A stretch of DNA of 64,000 nucleotides, from positions 52,833,327-52,897,326 of the forward strand of contig JAHLJT010003656.1 in assembly GCA_031308135.1 (NCBI GenBank), in the 5' to 3' direction. The notes beneath the pieces are model-generated. The model saw nothing but the letters and a program-made list of their open reading frames with translations. It was not told the origin of the DNA and ran no database searches. Below, piece by piece: positions 1-11,109 of this stretch (the stretch's first letter is position 1; each line of letters starts with the position of its first letter). The DNA comes from Acheta domesticus (lineage: Eukaryota; Arthropoda; Insecta; Orthoptera; Gryllidae). The position numbers and the translations under genes are program-made.

Positions 1-82
1 AAAATAGTTGCTTAGTTTCTTATCTACAGTACAAAAACAACACACAACGTAATAACAAATACGTTTATTGTGTAGTCAAATT

Positions 83-490
83 CTACGATGATGGGCTGGC
101 TCCGCCCCCGGGGTGGCGTGCGCGGGGAGGTGCGAGAGGCCGAGCGGGGCGCTGCGGGCGGGGAGGCGGGCGCGGGCATCCCAGCGGGAGGGAAAGGCCC
201 GGTGACGCCGTGCGGCGTGCGCCTACCTCATCGGCATGCGCGGGGGTCGCCGGTTCGACGGAAGCGCTGCCCGTTTTCGCCGCGAGGGCGCGTGGGCGCA
301 GGAAGACCGCCGGTGACGAGAGGACGGGCTGGGCGGGGCGGGGCGGGCGGGGAGGGGCGGGGAGGGGGGAGGGGCGGGGTTGGGTGGAACTGGACGGGAC
401 CATGCGGGGCGGGGGAGGGGCGGGTCGCCGAATCGCAATGCCACGACGGCCGCTCGCGCACGCTGGGGGCCTCCGGGGGCTTTCAGGAAT
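83..490. other. GC-rich island with G-runs
   Basis: An abrupt GC- and CpG-rich block inside AT-rich DNA. From about 320 to 425 the plus strand holds many runs of three to six G separated by one to three bases, which could form G-quadruplexes. Overlapping open frames exist on both strands, but all are Arg/Gly/Pro low-complexity, which is what GC-rich DNA without stops gives by chance. I see no gene here. It could be a CpG-island promoter or simply unstable GC-rich repeat DNA. Confidence 0.6.
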
Positions 491-937
491 GGGCGTCAAA
501 ACGTTTTCCTCCAAAATTATTTCTCCAATACACTTAAATCCTGTGATGTGAACACATGCCTTTTCGTCCAGACATTTTTTAATCATAGGAAATGTGGTTC
601 AATGCACGTATTGTTGGTCTGTGGTGGATTTAAACCGATTGGTGTTCTATATTGCGGACATATAAAAAAATAATAGACTAATAGCTGAAAGCACAAAAAA
701 AATCATGTTGCAAAAATGTATGTAAATAATCAAGAACACGTCAAATACACTGTGTCATCACAATGCACTTAAAGATAATGGAAACTGAAGAAATTCTTGG
801 TAATTTCATACCACTCGAAATAGAGCAATCCGTTGAATAGTGAAGATGAAGACTGATATGAAAAAACTGCATACTTTAAAACAAAATCTGAAATTGATTT
901 AGGATTTCTGTAATGTAATAAATGTCTATCTTTTAAC
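491..937. other. AT-rich stretch, nothing recognised
   Basis: AT-rich sequence without a convincing open frame, repeat or RNA gene. Confidence 0.5.
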
Positions 938-1625
938 TCAAATATTTATTTCTGAAATTGCTTTAAATAAAGAATATTCGGAGGCTTGAGAAGCTGATAG
1001 ATTGGCAACGTAAATTTGAAACCTACAATTGTTGAATGTTTTAAGTAGATTGGATAATTGCCTGGTTGCTCTATTGTACTTGATTCTATTAGCTGGGTAT
1101 CTTGCCTTGTGCCATATTTTTCTAAGTTTTCTTTTTTCCTTAATTTTTTGCAGAATATACAAAGGATAATTATCACAAGTTTTATTGTACTCTCTTCGTG
1201 GAGTGACGCTCCGTGCTGCTTTTTGTATGCTTTCAGTTATAAATTCAGTAGCTTCATCTATATCGTCTAGTGTGTTTATTTACTAGTACTATTGGTGCAG
1301 GGCTTAAAAGAATTTTATTGCTAACTTATTACGATGGGCAAGTGATCTGATGACAGTTCATGGGAATCTTCAGTAGACACGTAACCTGATGATATTCCTT
1401 TAGTTACAAAGATGTCAATTAGATCTGGAATTTTGTTTGTGTCAGCTGGCCAGTAAGTTGGTTCTCCTGTAGAGATGGTTAGTAGTTGCAACGATGTTAC
1501 CACTTTTGTAGTTCGCGACCTCTCGCAGTAATGGGTCTCGATCCCCATTGCACGTGTTTTGCATTTAAATCTCCTCCGCATACAAAACGAGTGCCAAGGA
1601 CTGTTTTAGCTGTTTATTGTATCAT
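938..1625 (-). pseudogene. Jockey-type LINE fragment: end of AP-like endonuclease and start of linker to reverse transcriptase
   Basis: Reading the minus strand from about 1620 downward, the translation holds GGDLNAKHVQWGS (about 1538-1577), the asparagine-bearing motif of apurinic-type endonucleases in non-LTR retrotransposons. A frame change follows, then STGEPTYWPADTNKIPDLID and SSDHLPIVI (1321-1460); SSDH is the catalytic histidine motif. After more stops and shifts comes EKRKLRKIWHKARYPANRI (about 1060-1150), the basic linker that precedes reverse transcriptase in Jockey-type elements. The order is right but at least two frameshifts and several stops break it, so this is a dead copy. Both ends are missing: no N-terminal endonuclease half and no YADD motif. 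Family level (Jockey-like) is from remembered conservation; the endonuclease identity is firm. Confidence 0.85.
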
Positions 1626-2195
1626 ATTGAGTAGTTGAGACAGCCAGCGATCCTATTACCTTTTATTATTTGCTCTCTGATTTCTTTCTCCGTTTGTCCT
1701 AAGCATGGGAAATGGAAAGAGAGTAGAGAAAGATTGGAACAACTTCGGGCCGGTTAACAGGATATTCATTGTTTCCATCCAACCATTTGGTCCTTAAATA
1801 AAAAAAAAATGTTCGAGCATGGAAACTCTGCCTCTACTTATGATCTCTCTTCGAGAACCTTAGAATGGAAGAAAAATATATATTCCTGTTAAAAAAATAA
1901 ATGCATGTTAAAAAAATAAAACATGTAAATTATTCGAAAACTAAAAATATTTTAAACAAGGAAATGAAATATATCTCCTCTATCTTCTTTCTCTACAAAA
2001 AAACATGGTGCCAATCGCTTTGCGGTTACTCAAACTTCTTCGACGGGGTTTGTTGAGGCCAACTTACGTGATCCACCCCTGTATATCATATTTTATAATG
2101 TGTATTATTGACTTAAGTATCTTCACAATTATTCTCTTCTTTCAGTAACTTCCTAACAAGTTTTCATTGATTTTCACGCTGCCTTCCAAGCCTAT
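1626..2195. other. AT-rich stretch, nothing recognised
   Basis: AT-rich with A-runs near 1800, 1890 and 1910. No supported gene or repeat. Confidence 0.5.
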
Positions 2196-2220
2196 TGTTT
2201 TGAAATATAGGGGCTTGCAC

Positions 2221-2316
2221 CAGCAAAAATGCTGATTTTCACGTACTCGCAAGCAGCATTTTTTGTTTCCCTAGGACCCCGTTTCCCAAGCCATCGACAG
2301 CAGCATTTTTGCTGCT
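2221..2316. repeat. Two short hairpins sharing a GCAAAAATGC-type core
   Basis: CAGCAAAAATGCTG at 2221-2234 is a short palindrome-like hairpin. AGCAGCATTTTTGCTGCT at 2299-2316 has 7-bp stems around a short T loop. A further AGCAGCATTTTTTG lies between them near 2263. All three share the same core, so they are probably related copies of one small motif. Confidence 0.5.
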
Positions 2317-2594
2317 ACAGGATACTAATGGTTACAAAATATGTCAATAATTCAATCGTTTTTTATCCACTGAAGAATATATGATAATAATAATGTATCA
2401 AGCACGAAACGTGTTCAAATACTTACTTACTTAAGTTGAACTAAACTGTAAGGTTTAAAATGTTTTTTTGCATTTGCATTTAAACGCCAAAAGTATTGCT
2501 TAGTGGCATTTAAGCGTGTTAAAGTATCAAAAGTCACAATGTAACAAAAATTGTAGCATAATTATCTTAGATAATGTTATTATCAAACCAAAAT

Positions 2595-2835
2595 ATTAGC
2601 GTATAACCATGGAAGGACGAAGGACGCAATGTCTGGCGACTGCCAGTCCGTGGCGAACAGGAGGCCTAGGAGGCGTGTCAACCGGCTCTGCCCGTTTGTC
2701 GCCAATTTGAATTCCGCGAGGGCCGTCCACTACGCCGGGGTCTTTCTGTGGTTTTCCTTCAGACAGGCGGCACACAACCACATCCACGACCTCCTTCATT
2801 TCCTAGATTTGCTTTGCTCACTTCATGCATACAAA
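2595..2835. other. GC-richer block of unknown identity
   Basis: About 240 bp clearly richer in GC than the flanks, open on both strands (69 codons plus from 2629, 67 codons minus). I recognise no protein family in either frame. It could be a repeat fragment or a small exon; nothing in the sequence decides this. Confidence 0.3.
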
Positions 2836-3480
2836 TGAAGTTTCAAGGGTGACCAGAAATTCTGACATTTATTCACGGAAGAAATTTTGGACATTGAAAA
2901 TGGCAACTGAATGCACTTAATTGAATTTAGTTTGAAAGAGAAATTTCGATATTTGGGAATCTTCCGTGGTAAAGACCGACCAATGATTTTTTTTTCGTCA
3001 CTTCTTTTCTTTCGGGTAAGACAAGAAATTGATTGTCTGAATCCGTTTAAATTTGGAGCTTCACGGTTTCGAAAGTATGAATCTCATAGAGGTCCTTCCA
3101 CACTGTACAAACTATTCTTACAAGCAAGTCCCTGTAGCATGCTTGGTGATTTAACATTGCCATTATAATTGTTACGCTGACACACTTTGTGATATTACCT
3201 TTCGGCTATTTACGATTATTGTTGTGCGCAGTCTGAATCCTTAGCAGGGAAGTTCATAAAATATTCCCATCATCTATTGTGACCTATGTGATCTAAGTAC
3301 ATAAATATGCCTGTAGATATTCATCTCCTGCAGCAGCGATTTCACGTTCTCTTAATCACAGATGAATGACTATAACTATGAACTATAACGCGGTGAAGAT
3401 GAATAGTTCCACCAGTCGGTGGATGCGACGCGAAATAGTTAATACAGGTTTGCAGAAGGGGAAGACGTCAGTGAACAAAA
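2836..3480. other. AT-rich stretch, nothing recognised
   Basis: No supported gene or repeat. Confidence 0.5.
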
Positions 3481-3489
3481 GATAAGAAA

Positions 3490-3750
3490 AAAGGCTCTGC
3501 TAGGGCGACGGTGGCGGAGCGGTGGCGATGGTGGCGGGGGCCGTAGAACCGGTAGTACCGGCGGTGGCCGCGCGCCGCCGTAAAAACCACTCGTGGTCTG
3601 CGACAAAACCCCAAATTACGCCATAAATCAGAGACAGTTTACTTCAGCCGTTGAGGGCTCCGGATAAATACTGTCTTTATGGCCGCGGCGCGGCTACTGT
3701 GCGACCTGGAACGTCGCTGCTCGCAGTCAAGTGTCTCGTGAATGGAGGAG
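3490..3750. promoter_or_regulatory. CpG island with an inverted pair of Hox/Cdx-like CCATAAA sites
   Basis: GCCATAAATCA lies at 3620-3630 and TTTATGGC at 3676-3683. They are inverted copies of the CCATAAA core bound by posterior Hox and Caudal-type homeodomains, about 50 bp apart, inside a CpG-rich block (3505-3590 and 3680-3720). The sites are seen directly; regulatory use is inference, since such 7-8-bp cores also occur by chance. Confidence 0.25.
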
Positions 3751-3968
3751 CGGCCGGGGAGACTTAGAGACTGGTTCTAGGGCGAACTTCTGCGCGCAGC
3801 ACAGGAGTCAATGATATTTTTATGTCCTCCATTCTTTACGGCGAAATGAACCAGTGCTGGTCGAGATCCAATGGAGCACACTTCAATGCCTTCGGTGGTC
3901 CAACGCTGCAGGAGACGCAAGAACCTTACAAACTGGATGTGAGATACGAGGATAATATACATATATGT

Positions 3969-4204
3969 AGCTTAAGCTCCTCGGGTGGCTCGTTGCACGC
4001 TAGGTTTCTATGGTGTGATACCGGGTTCGATTCCCGGTCGGGGCAACATAGACCTGTAGCTTTCCATTTACAATTGTCTCAGTTTCTATAGTTGGATGAC
4101 AAAAAAGATGAGCTCAGGCACGTCCATATGCTACACACGTCGATAGGAATACGTCATGCTCATCACATGCATCCCTATCCAGTTGTGGATTATAAGTAAA
4201 ATAG
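3969..4204 (+). repeat. tRNA-derived SINE, family B copy 1
   Basis: The head contains GGTGGCTCGTTGC (A-box-like) and GGGTTCGATTCCCGG (4023-4037), an excellent RNA polymerase III B box. The non-tRNA body (from about 4045) matches the copies at 15988-16215 and, inverted, 48290-48466, including the stretch around ACCTGTAGCTTTCC and AAGATGAGCTCAGGC. Conserved head plus body at three loci identifies a SINE rather than a working tRNA gene. Confidence 0.75.
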
Positions 4205-4600
4205 TGTCCACATCTGGGAGCATTGCTAGCTGGCAGAAGTCGGATTAATCCAAAACTAAATGGAAAATACCTATATACATTAAGTACACAAGCTAATTTG
4301 CATTGTTTGGACTAAGTATTTATGATATTACTGTCTGTTTGAAAGTATTATATATTCTTGAATAATTTTTAATTATTCGGTTTTAGGGTTATCATAACAG
4401 GTGAACATTTTTCGAAAACAAATCGGTGAAAATAATAATTCACCAACAATGTAACCCCTCAAAGCATCAGAAAAAAAAGAAAATGAAATTTCGTCCATAA
4501 AAGTGTTTTTTTCTAAATTTATTTTCTGCTTGTTAATCATTACGATATGCGGGAGATTTTAAAACTAAATTTCTTTTTCCATATTCGGACCCATACTCCA
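4205..4600. other. AT-rich stretch, nothing recognised
   Basis: No supported gene or repeat. Confidence 0.5.
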
Positions 4601-4601
4601 A

Positions 4602-4878
4602 TGTACCATATTCAGACTAATGTGGCCCACGGTTTGAGTCAAATAAGTAATGTTTGATGATCATAATATTGTCGTAAAATAAAGTGCGCATCACCTCGGT
4701 GAAAATGCATTTAAAAATACCATTAATTTATTTTTATTCGTCATTTTCTAAAAAGTAGTGAAAAAGGCCGAAAATTGAGGTGTTTATGGAGTTTGCGGCG
4801 CCCCTAAACCCATTTTAAAAACGGTTTTATTGGTGCCGATGTTATTCTTGCATTGAAAACTAACATTTTTTCGCCAAA
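4602..4878 (+). repeat. Direct repeat, first copy of a ~270-bp block
   Basis: This block recurs in the same orientation at 5141-5398, starting about 537 bp later. Shared landmarks in order: CATATTC..GCTAATGTGG, TTTGAGTCAAATAA, GTTTGATGATCATAA, a CACCTC segment, TTTTTATTCGT, GTGTTTATG, CACCCCTAAACC (here CGCCCCTAAACC), and GGTGCCGATGTT followed by CTTGCAT. Copies differ by many substitutions and small indels, so the duplication is old. No coding potential. Confidence 0.75.
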
Positions 4879-5140
4879 CCTCTACAAATATCTTCAATGC
4901 AGCCTAATAGCGAATGAAGAATTCATATTCAATAGTGCAACACAAATATATGTCGCAAATAGTGATGGCTCGCGGCGCAGTTTTAGCCGATTGTAGTGAA
5001 ATAGTTTCATTGTGCGAAGCAAAGTTCTTAAAGTGGATATTTTGATATTTAATGTTATATAAATTAAAAGTATTTTGAATAAAAATTTACGGAGCTATGG
5101 TCAAGTGAAAAGTGTCTATTTCTATGGTTTAAACGTAACA

Positions 5141-5398
5141 TTGGCCATATTCGAGCTAATGTGGCACACTGTTTGAGTCAAATAAATATTGTTTGATGAT
5201 CATAAAATTGTTGTGGGGTAACGTGCGCACCACCTCAGACATAAATAATTTTTATTCGTTCTTTTCTAAAAAAGTTACGAAAAAAGGCCAAACAAATTGG
5301 GTGTTTATGAGGTTTGTGGCACCCCTAAACCAATTTTTAAAACGGTTTGATTGGTGCCGATGTTGTTCTTGCATCAAAAACTAACTTTTTTCACTTAG
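5141..5398 (+). repeat. Direct repeat, second copy of a ~270-bp block
   Basis: Diverged copy of 4602-4878 in the same order and orientation. The roughly 260 bp between them does not obviously repeat, so this is either a two-copy tandem array of ~540 bp or one element copied twice. Confidence 0.75.
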
Positions 5399-5524
5399 CC
5401 ACTGAATTATATTTTTATCGATACAGGCTAATATACTGTGACATACCATTAATTACGTACATTTATTTGAGTAAATAAGGGACAAAATATTCTAGATATC
5501 ACCAAGGGGCTTGGGTTTGGTGTA

Positions 5525-5785
5525 GGTATGCAGGTGGCACCGTAGAAACGTAAATAACGCGAGTTCATTCTGAGACACGTGCGAGATGCACCAAGTGTAA
5601 ACACGCAGGTGGCACCGTAGCAACGCGAACAATACGAGTTCGTTCGAAGACAGGCGTAAGTGACACCGTAGATACTGCAAGAGCTGGTTTGCTAGGGTGC
5701 AAACATGCAGTGTGACACAGTAGCAACGCGAGATATGAGTTTGTTTAAAAGCAGATGTGGGGGTGCACCGTAGTGACCACAAGAT
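5525..5785. repeat. Degenerate tandem repeat with core GGTGGCACCGTAG
   Basis: The core CAGGTGGCACCGTAG occurs at 5531 and 5606, with weaker copies near 5661, 5711 and 5763. Spacings are about 75, 55, 51 and 48 bp. Partners such as GCAACGCGA and GAGTTCGTT recur between cores. A minus-strand open frame (5492-5881) runs through and shows the repeat as a recurring RCHL peptide; I take this as a by-product, not a protein. Confidence 0.65.
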
Positions 5786-5789
5786 TGTA

Positions 5790-6640
5790 ATTGGTTCAGA
5801 AATGGAACAGGAAGGTGACATCAACGAACGTTTCGAAAAAGTTTGAAAAACAATGGAAAGAGAAATAAGGCGAGGTTTCAAGGGTTGACAAGAATATTAA
5901 TTCATTCCGTCTCGTGTCGTGGTGGTGAACGGATCGCTGAGAGCTGTGGTAAGTTCGAATAGTACTTATTGAGACTTGTAATATTTCGTAAGAGTGAATG
6001 CTGGACAAGTGTGGACTTACAAAATTTTACTATTGAATTATAAGTTACAAGGTTAGGTGAGAGGGATATTATTCTGTTTATGGGAAAGTAATTAGTGGGA
6101 AATAGGTGCTCATCCGAGGCGCAAGGTAAAGTGTGTAGGTAGCGTTTTTAATGTGATTAGAATAAGTTTCGACTTGGTCTTGGATCCTCGTGGACTTCAG
6201 CAAGAATAAAGATTGGACTACAGCGACAAGAAGATTCTACGTGGCGACGTCGAATGTGAAGCGTCGTGCGTGCGAAGAAGGAAGAACGGATAAAGGTTCT
6301 ATAACGCTGTAATTGAAATAACAAAAAGATGCTCATGGCCTAATGAAAATTTGAAACAAGCCATTATAAGTTACACGATTGATCTTTAATCTTTAATAAA
6401 CTGTAATTCATAGTTGGAAGTGAGCTGATTTTCATTTGCCATTACGTGCAATCCTAGAGTAGATGTTTCAGATTTCTCGCCACTTCGTATGAATGGCAGA
6501 TTGAGTATTTGGTTGCGGGGTAAGAAGCAAAAATTATTTTATAAGAACCCAATCGATCGATCTAGCAGGATTTTATTTATGGGAATTGATAATATATATT
6601 CAGGGATTGAACTATAACCATTTCCTGGCGCCCAAATTAT
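5790..6640 (+). other. Unclassified region ending in an LTR-retroelement-like primer-binding sequence
   Basis: No protein is encoded. TGGCGCCCAAA at 6626-6636 resembles the primer-binding site placed just after the 5' LTR in many retroelements, and TTTAATAAACTG near 6394 resembles a polyadenylation signal. I find no matching second LTR and no gag/pol downstream, so a solo or truncated LTR is only possible. Confidence 0.2.
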
Positions 6641-7115
6641 TTAGAAATTCGGAAAACTGGTTACGTGAAATATCTTTTGAAGCTGGATTTTAAAAATAGG
6701 TGAAACGCGGTGGAAGACCCCACACACATGCTTGATAGCAGTAGGAATGTTTCAATATATATATATATTTGTAAACATGTGTATACGACTTATATACACA
6801 TATGTTAAAAGAATATTAAATTCGTATTTTGGAACGAAAGAAAGTTTAGATTGACGTCATTCGAATATTTCTTCTTCCTACACTTTAGAAAGGAAATATA
6901 AATATACCCGAGGAGTAAAACAAAACAACATTTAAAGCTATAACATAAACAACACAGGCCGATAAAGAACAAATAACGTAATTAACTGAAGTTAATAAAC
7001 AGAGGCGATAGCCGCGGATTACATTTAACTGAGTTTTTCTTTTTGCTAACCAATCTTCAACTCTCCAATCAACCAAATTTTCGCTTAATAAAAATTTTAA
7101 ATTGTTTGTTTAAGA
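6641..7115. other. AT-rich stretch, nothing recognised
   Basis: Contains a short (TA)n tract near 6758-6768. No supported gene. Confidence 0.5.
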
Positions 7116-7765
7116 AGGGTGCGAGGGGTATGTGGGGGTGAGGATGCGGGTCGCGGGTGCGGGGCGGGGTCGGATGCGGGGGAATGGGGATGGGGAGGGG
7201 AGGCGGGCAGCGGGGATGGGATGTGGGGACGAGGAGCCGGGTGCAAGGAGGGGGATGGCGGGCGTGGCGCGGGCAGAGAGTGGGAGGGCGAGGGTGCGGG
7301 TCGCGGAGTATCGTGGGGTTGTGGGCGTGAGCGGGGCGGGGCGGGAGCGATGCGAGGCAGGACGAGGCGCAGGGCCGGGGAACAGGGCCGAGAGCGGGTC
7401 ACGGGGCGGGGCGGGGCGGGGAGTGGCGCAGCGCAGCACGAAGTGGAACTGGTGTGTGGCGGTGAGAGGAGGGTGAGGCGCGGGGCTCGAGTTGTGGTGT
7501 TCGCCCAAAAGGGCCCGATGTGTCACCGCGCGGCGCCCACGCGACCCCGCAGCGCCGGCCGGATGGCCTCTCGGCCTGTTGGCCTGTGGGCTGGCCGCGT
7601 GCGCTTCGTCGCCCGTCCCCGAGCGCAGGTGCGCGCGGCGGCGCAGTGGTGGCGGCGGCGGTGGCGGCAGTGGCGGCGGTGGCGGCGATGGGGCCTTCGC
7701 ATCCGCCGGCGGCTGGGCCTCGCCACCTGGGTGCCTCCGCCAATTCCGCGCTAGAGGCGCCACAA
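7116..7765. other. GC-rich island with G-rich left half and GGC-triplet right half
   Basis: 7116-7440 is very G-rich on the plus strand (repeated GCGGGG, GGGGATG). 7650-7700 is a degenerate GGCGGT/GGCAGT triplet tract. Open frames exist in several registers on both strands (up to 238 codons), all low-complexity, and the competing frames argue against any being real. Possible CpG-island promoter; no supporting exon seen. Confidence 0.55.
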
Positions 7766-8755
7766 AGCGCTCGCATTTCTTCACGTTTTTGAACACTTTC
7801 TTTGTAATTTTTTTACTCTGACGCAACGGTGTCGTTCGGACCTTTACCTGCTATATGCGTATAGGCAGCTCTCTCACGAAGAGAGCTGACCAAATGGAAA
7901 TGGAGGAGCAGCCCATGTCCTGACCCTAAAATGGGAGTGGGAACCGAAAAAGAACTGAAGAATCGTGCTTGGCCCCCCTTTGTCATTTCTTTGCAATTGT
8001 TGGCGTATTCCAGACTGAAACATTATAGAAGGCATTTCTTTTCTATTTAAATACATTCGTAGAGTGACGGAATATGATCATTTCAGAAGATTGTGAATGC
8101 CGACGAAATTTAATTCTATAGTGTTTGAATGACACGGAAAATATGTAGTAATAGAGCAAATATCGTAGTCTGTTTTCAATAAGATTTGTGGTCCACAAGC
8201 GGTTTCTGAAATTCTTCTAAAAATCTTTGCTCCAACCGAACTAAAATCGCCCCAATGCGTTCATCAAGAATTCAAATAACGCTGCTTCACCTGGAAGACA
8301 GTGTGACACGCCAACAGTTAACTTCTCTCAAAAGTCTTCAGTCAGATTCTTATTGCCACTTTGAGGTAGTAATTCTTTACGAACATTCTGACAATTATTA
8401 GTTTTCACGACTTTGATGAAGCCGCATTCAGAATAGTTATTTCGATGCACAGTGCCTTTACAACTGCAGTCCCCACCTTTGCGGACACTCTGCAATTCTC
8501 TTTGCACAATTGATTCCTCGACATCTCTTCCCCTTCCTCTCATTCTACCCTAATTGCATGCATCACCTGTATCTCTTTTATCTTCCCTTCCCGACCGCCT
8601 GCGATTCCCTGACACTTCTGCACTTCCTACTCCTCTCAGCTATTGTACAGCCACTCCTGCGTATAATTCCGTCTGGAAAAGAAATCAGCGACAGGAGCCA
8701 TCTTCCCAAACTAATCTCGTCGCTTACTGTGGTTTCCCCGCCACCCGACTTTTGC
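7766..8755. other. Ordinary sequence, nothing recognised
   Basis: AT-rich until about 8480, then C/T-rich on the plus strand (8510-8680). No supported gene or repeat. Confidence 0.45.
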
Positions 8756-9100
8756 CGCTAGTTGTCTGCTTCTTTCGCTCCCTCGCCGCCCCATGCGCCC
8801 GGGCCTCCTTCCTCCGCCCCTGCGCGACGGGGATGAATCGTCAGGGGCTGGGCACGTCGCCCCCGCGCCCCTCCCTGCAGGGGGCGGGGCGGGGCGGGGG
8901 GCGAGGGGCGGGGGTCACCCTAATTCGGCCATCCGTCAGCGCGCGGCCGATGCGCAGATATGCCGCGGGCTGGGTGGCCCTTGGCCCCGCCCCCGCCTCC
9001 CCCCCCCCCAATGGTCCTGCCTCCGTTCGCCCCGCGCGGCGGTGGCGGCAGGTGACGCATCCGGAGGCAGCTTCCCTGGGAGCCCCTGGAGGGCGTCCTT
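8756..9100. other. CpG island
   Basis: Dense CpG block with GC-box-like GGGGCGGGGC runs (8880-8900), GGCCCCGCCCCC (near 8981) and a C-run at 9001-9009. Frames through it are low-complexity and competing. Possible promoter; no transcript evidence in sequence. Confidence 0.5.
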
Positions 9101-9328
9101 CACAGTTACTTCCAGCAAAGGTCCTCCAAACAACGAACAAATATGACTAGCCATGGCTGTGAAACTAGATCATATTGAAAAAAGTGAAAGGAATATGCTG
9201 TTCATTTCGCTTTATTTCCACTCGTTTTACAACATATAAATAACAATTTATATTTTCTTGTATATAATATTAGTTGTAATGACATATCATAAGACGTAAA
9301 ATTGAAATTGAAGACCATGGAGCAATGG

Positions 9329-9542
9329 CATGCTATGCCACATTTCTGACGAAATTGACGTATTAGTGATTTTCAATGCCTTATAGGTGTATCTCGATGA
9401 TGGGTTTTTATTTTAAAGATTCGCCGTGAGATGGCTGTTCAATTCATATATTAATATTCTTAATTTCAATGTACAGAATGCAATGTCAAAACCTTTACTC
9501 TCCTTTTTCTCAGAGCTTACATATTGTGGCATAGCATGTTAT
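9329..9542. mobile_element. Possible small inverted-repeat element (MITE-like)
   Basis: CATGCTATGCCACA at 9329-9345 recurs inverted as TGTGGCATAGCATG at about 9528-9541, about 200 bp apart in AT-rich DNA. No clean target duplication was found and the arms are short, so this may be a chance or solitary inverted repeat. Confidence 0.3.
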
Positions 9543-9559
9543 TACCCAGAGGTCTTCAA

Positions 9560-10110
9560 TAATTTGCTCAATTTGTCCCAGAAGTCTTCTGTCAGTATTT
9601 AACCTGTATTATGGTAACCAAACAGCGCATCTGTTACTTTTTAAACGTTGATAAATTTGTTGTTTCGATTTTGTCGTTAATTAATTTGCTAACAGGAAAC
9701 TTTCACGCATTTTTGTAAATAAGTACTTAACTATTTGTTAATTAATATTTTTGGCAATTATTTCTAATATTAAACAATCACAATGGAAACACAATATAGA
9801 CTTTCTAGATTATTAAAAATGGCAAATTCAGAACATCAACTGAGTTATAAATTTGACGATATATTGCCAGAAGCAAATAAATTAGATGAATCTGGTCATT
9901 TGATTTCATAGATAAAAGCGACAGCAAATTCGACCTTTAGGGGAAATCTTTCGTTAGCTGTCCGTCGCATGCCTTGAGGAATGTCAAAATGAGATCCTGT
10001 CCCGTGTAAACGTTCAGAGACTTGGGCATTCAGTGTCTGTCAGAAGGACAAATGAACAACATATCGCCGCATTGTAGTCTAACAACAGCCAGGACGCAAG
10101 ACTTCATCCA
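9560..10110. other. Ordinary sequence, nothing recognised
   Basis: No supported gene or repeat. Confidence 0.45.
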
Positions 10111-10114
10111 TAAC

Positions 10115-10385
10115 TCTTAATTCTCTAAGCGGAGCCTCCTCGCCCCGTTCCCGAAACGATTCGTATCTAATGCAGATATATTTCCACCTGCCGGCCGCGG
10201 CGCGGCGCGGCGGCGCGTCGATGCGGTGCAAAGACTCCCACGAAGCCCCGCGCGTCGGAAACGGAACAAACGAGCGCCGTCAGAGGGGGCCCCACGCCTC
10301 GCCGGGGCACGAAGGGGGACGCCCATGGGGGGAGGGGGCATGGGGGGCAATGGTGGGCGACGCATGGATGAGAGGTGACCAATAT
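10115..10385. other. GC island
   Basis: CpG-rich around 10190-10260 and G-rich around 10300-10360. An AT-rich patch before it (TCTAATGCAGATATATTTCC, 10166-10185) abuts a CACCTG E-box. Regulatory role is only possible. Confidence 0.4.
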
Positions 10386-10689
10386 GGGTACGTGAGTCTC
10401 GCGGTCACAGAATTGGTATGAGGAGTTGAAAATTAGTCCAAGAATGATCACCCGAGATCTGGAGGGTTAAGATGGTCGGAGTCCGGGGGTGTTGCGATAT
10501 TGCTTTTTTAAACTTTGATATCGCTTTAATATACTAATATGAAGTTTAATATGGCTTATAATTTATTTTTTGTAGGATGACAGTACAAAATTAATCATAA
10601 ATTTCAACTTCAAGCACTGTAATTGACATTTTCAGAACGATATTAAAGCGTTGATACAAAACGTTGGCTGTCTTGGCCGTTGATCCCCG

Positions 10690-11010
10690 TGTATGAGCCC
10701 GAGAGCAAGCCGCTGAGGTGAGTGGGCGAGCAGGAGGCCGAGGGGCGGGCGGGCGCCGGGAGACGCGCGGGTGGGCGGACGCGCGTGGGGTGGGGAGAGG
10801 AGGGGAGGGGACAGATACCTTGGTGACGGATCGCCCCTCCCGCCATTGGCGTGCCTCGTCGGGCGCCGGCCTTATCACAGGGACAGCGCTCGTTTGTTAG
10901 GGCCCGCCGCCGCCGCCGCGATCGCTCACCGGGCGGAGGGTGACGCGCGCGCTGGACGCCGCGCCGCGCCACGCCACGGGCGGATCGCCCGCATGGAGCG
11001 CACACGCACC
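10690..11010. other. CpG island
   Basis: Strong CpG block, with GCCATTGGCG (CCAAT-like, near 10841) and a short CCG run at 10902-10918. Open frames on both strands are low-complexity. Possible promoter. Confidence 0.5.
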
Positions 11011-11109
11011 AGCACCTCATTTAAAAATGTACGTTGCGAAATTCTGGGGACATTCTGTATGATCGCTCAGGCGGCGCCTGTATTCGACGGAGCCCGAATT
11101 TGCGAAGAG

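Noticed and set aside
4023..4037. Possible functional tRNA gene
   Set aside because: Good B box, but the flanking sequence does not form a full cloverleaf and the same head plus body occurs at other loci, so it is a SINE.
6626..6636. Firm call of an LTR retrotransposon from the TGGCGCCCAAA site
   Set aside because: No second LTR, no gag or pol, no target duplication found; kept only as a low-confidence note.
7110..7826. 238-codon minus and 211-codon plus frames
   Set aside because: Low-complexity Pro/Arg/Ala and Gly/Arg sequence in a GC-rich block; frames compete on both strands.
8554..9150. 198-codon plus frame
   Set aside because: Crosses from C/T-rich into CpG-rich DNA without any recognisable domain.
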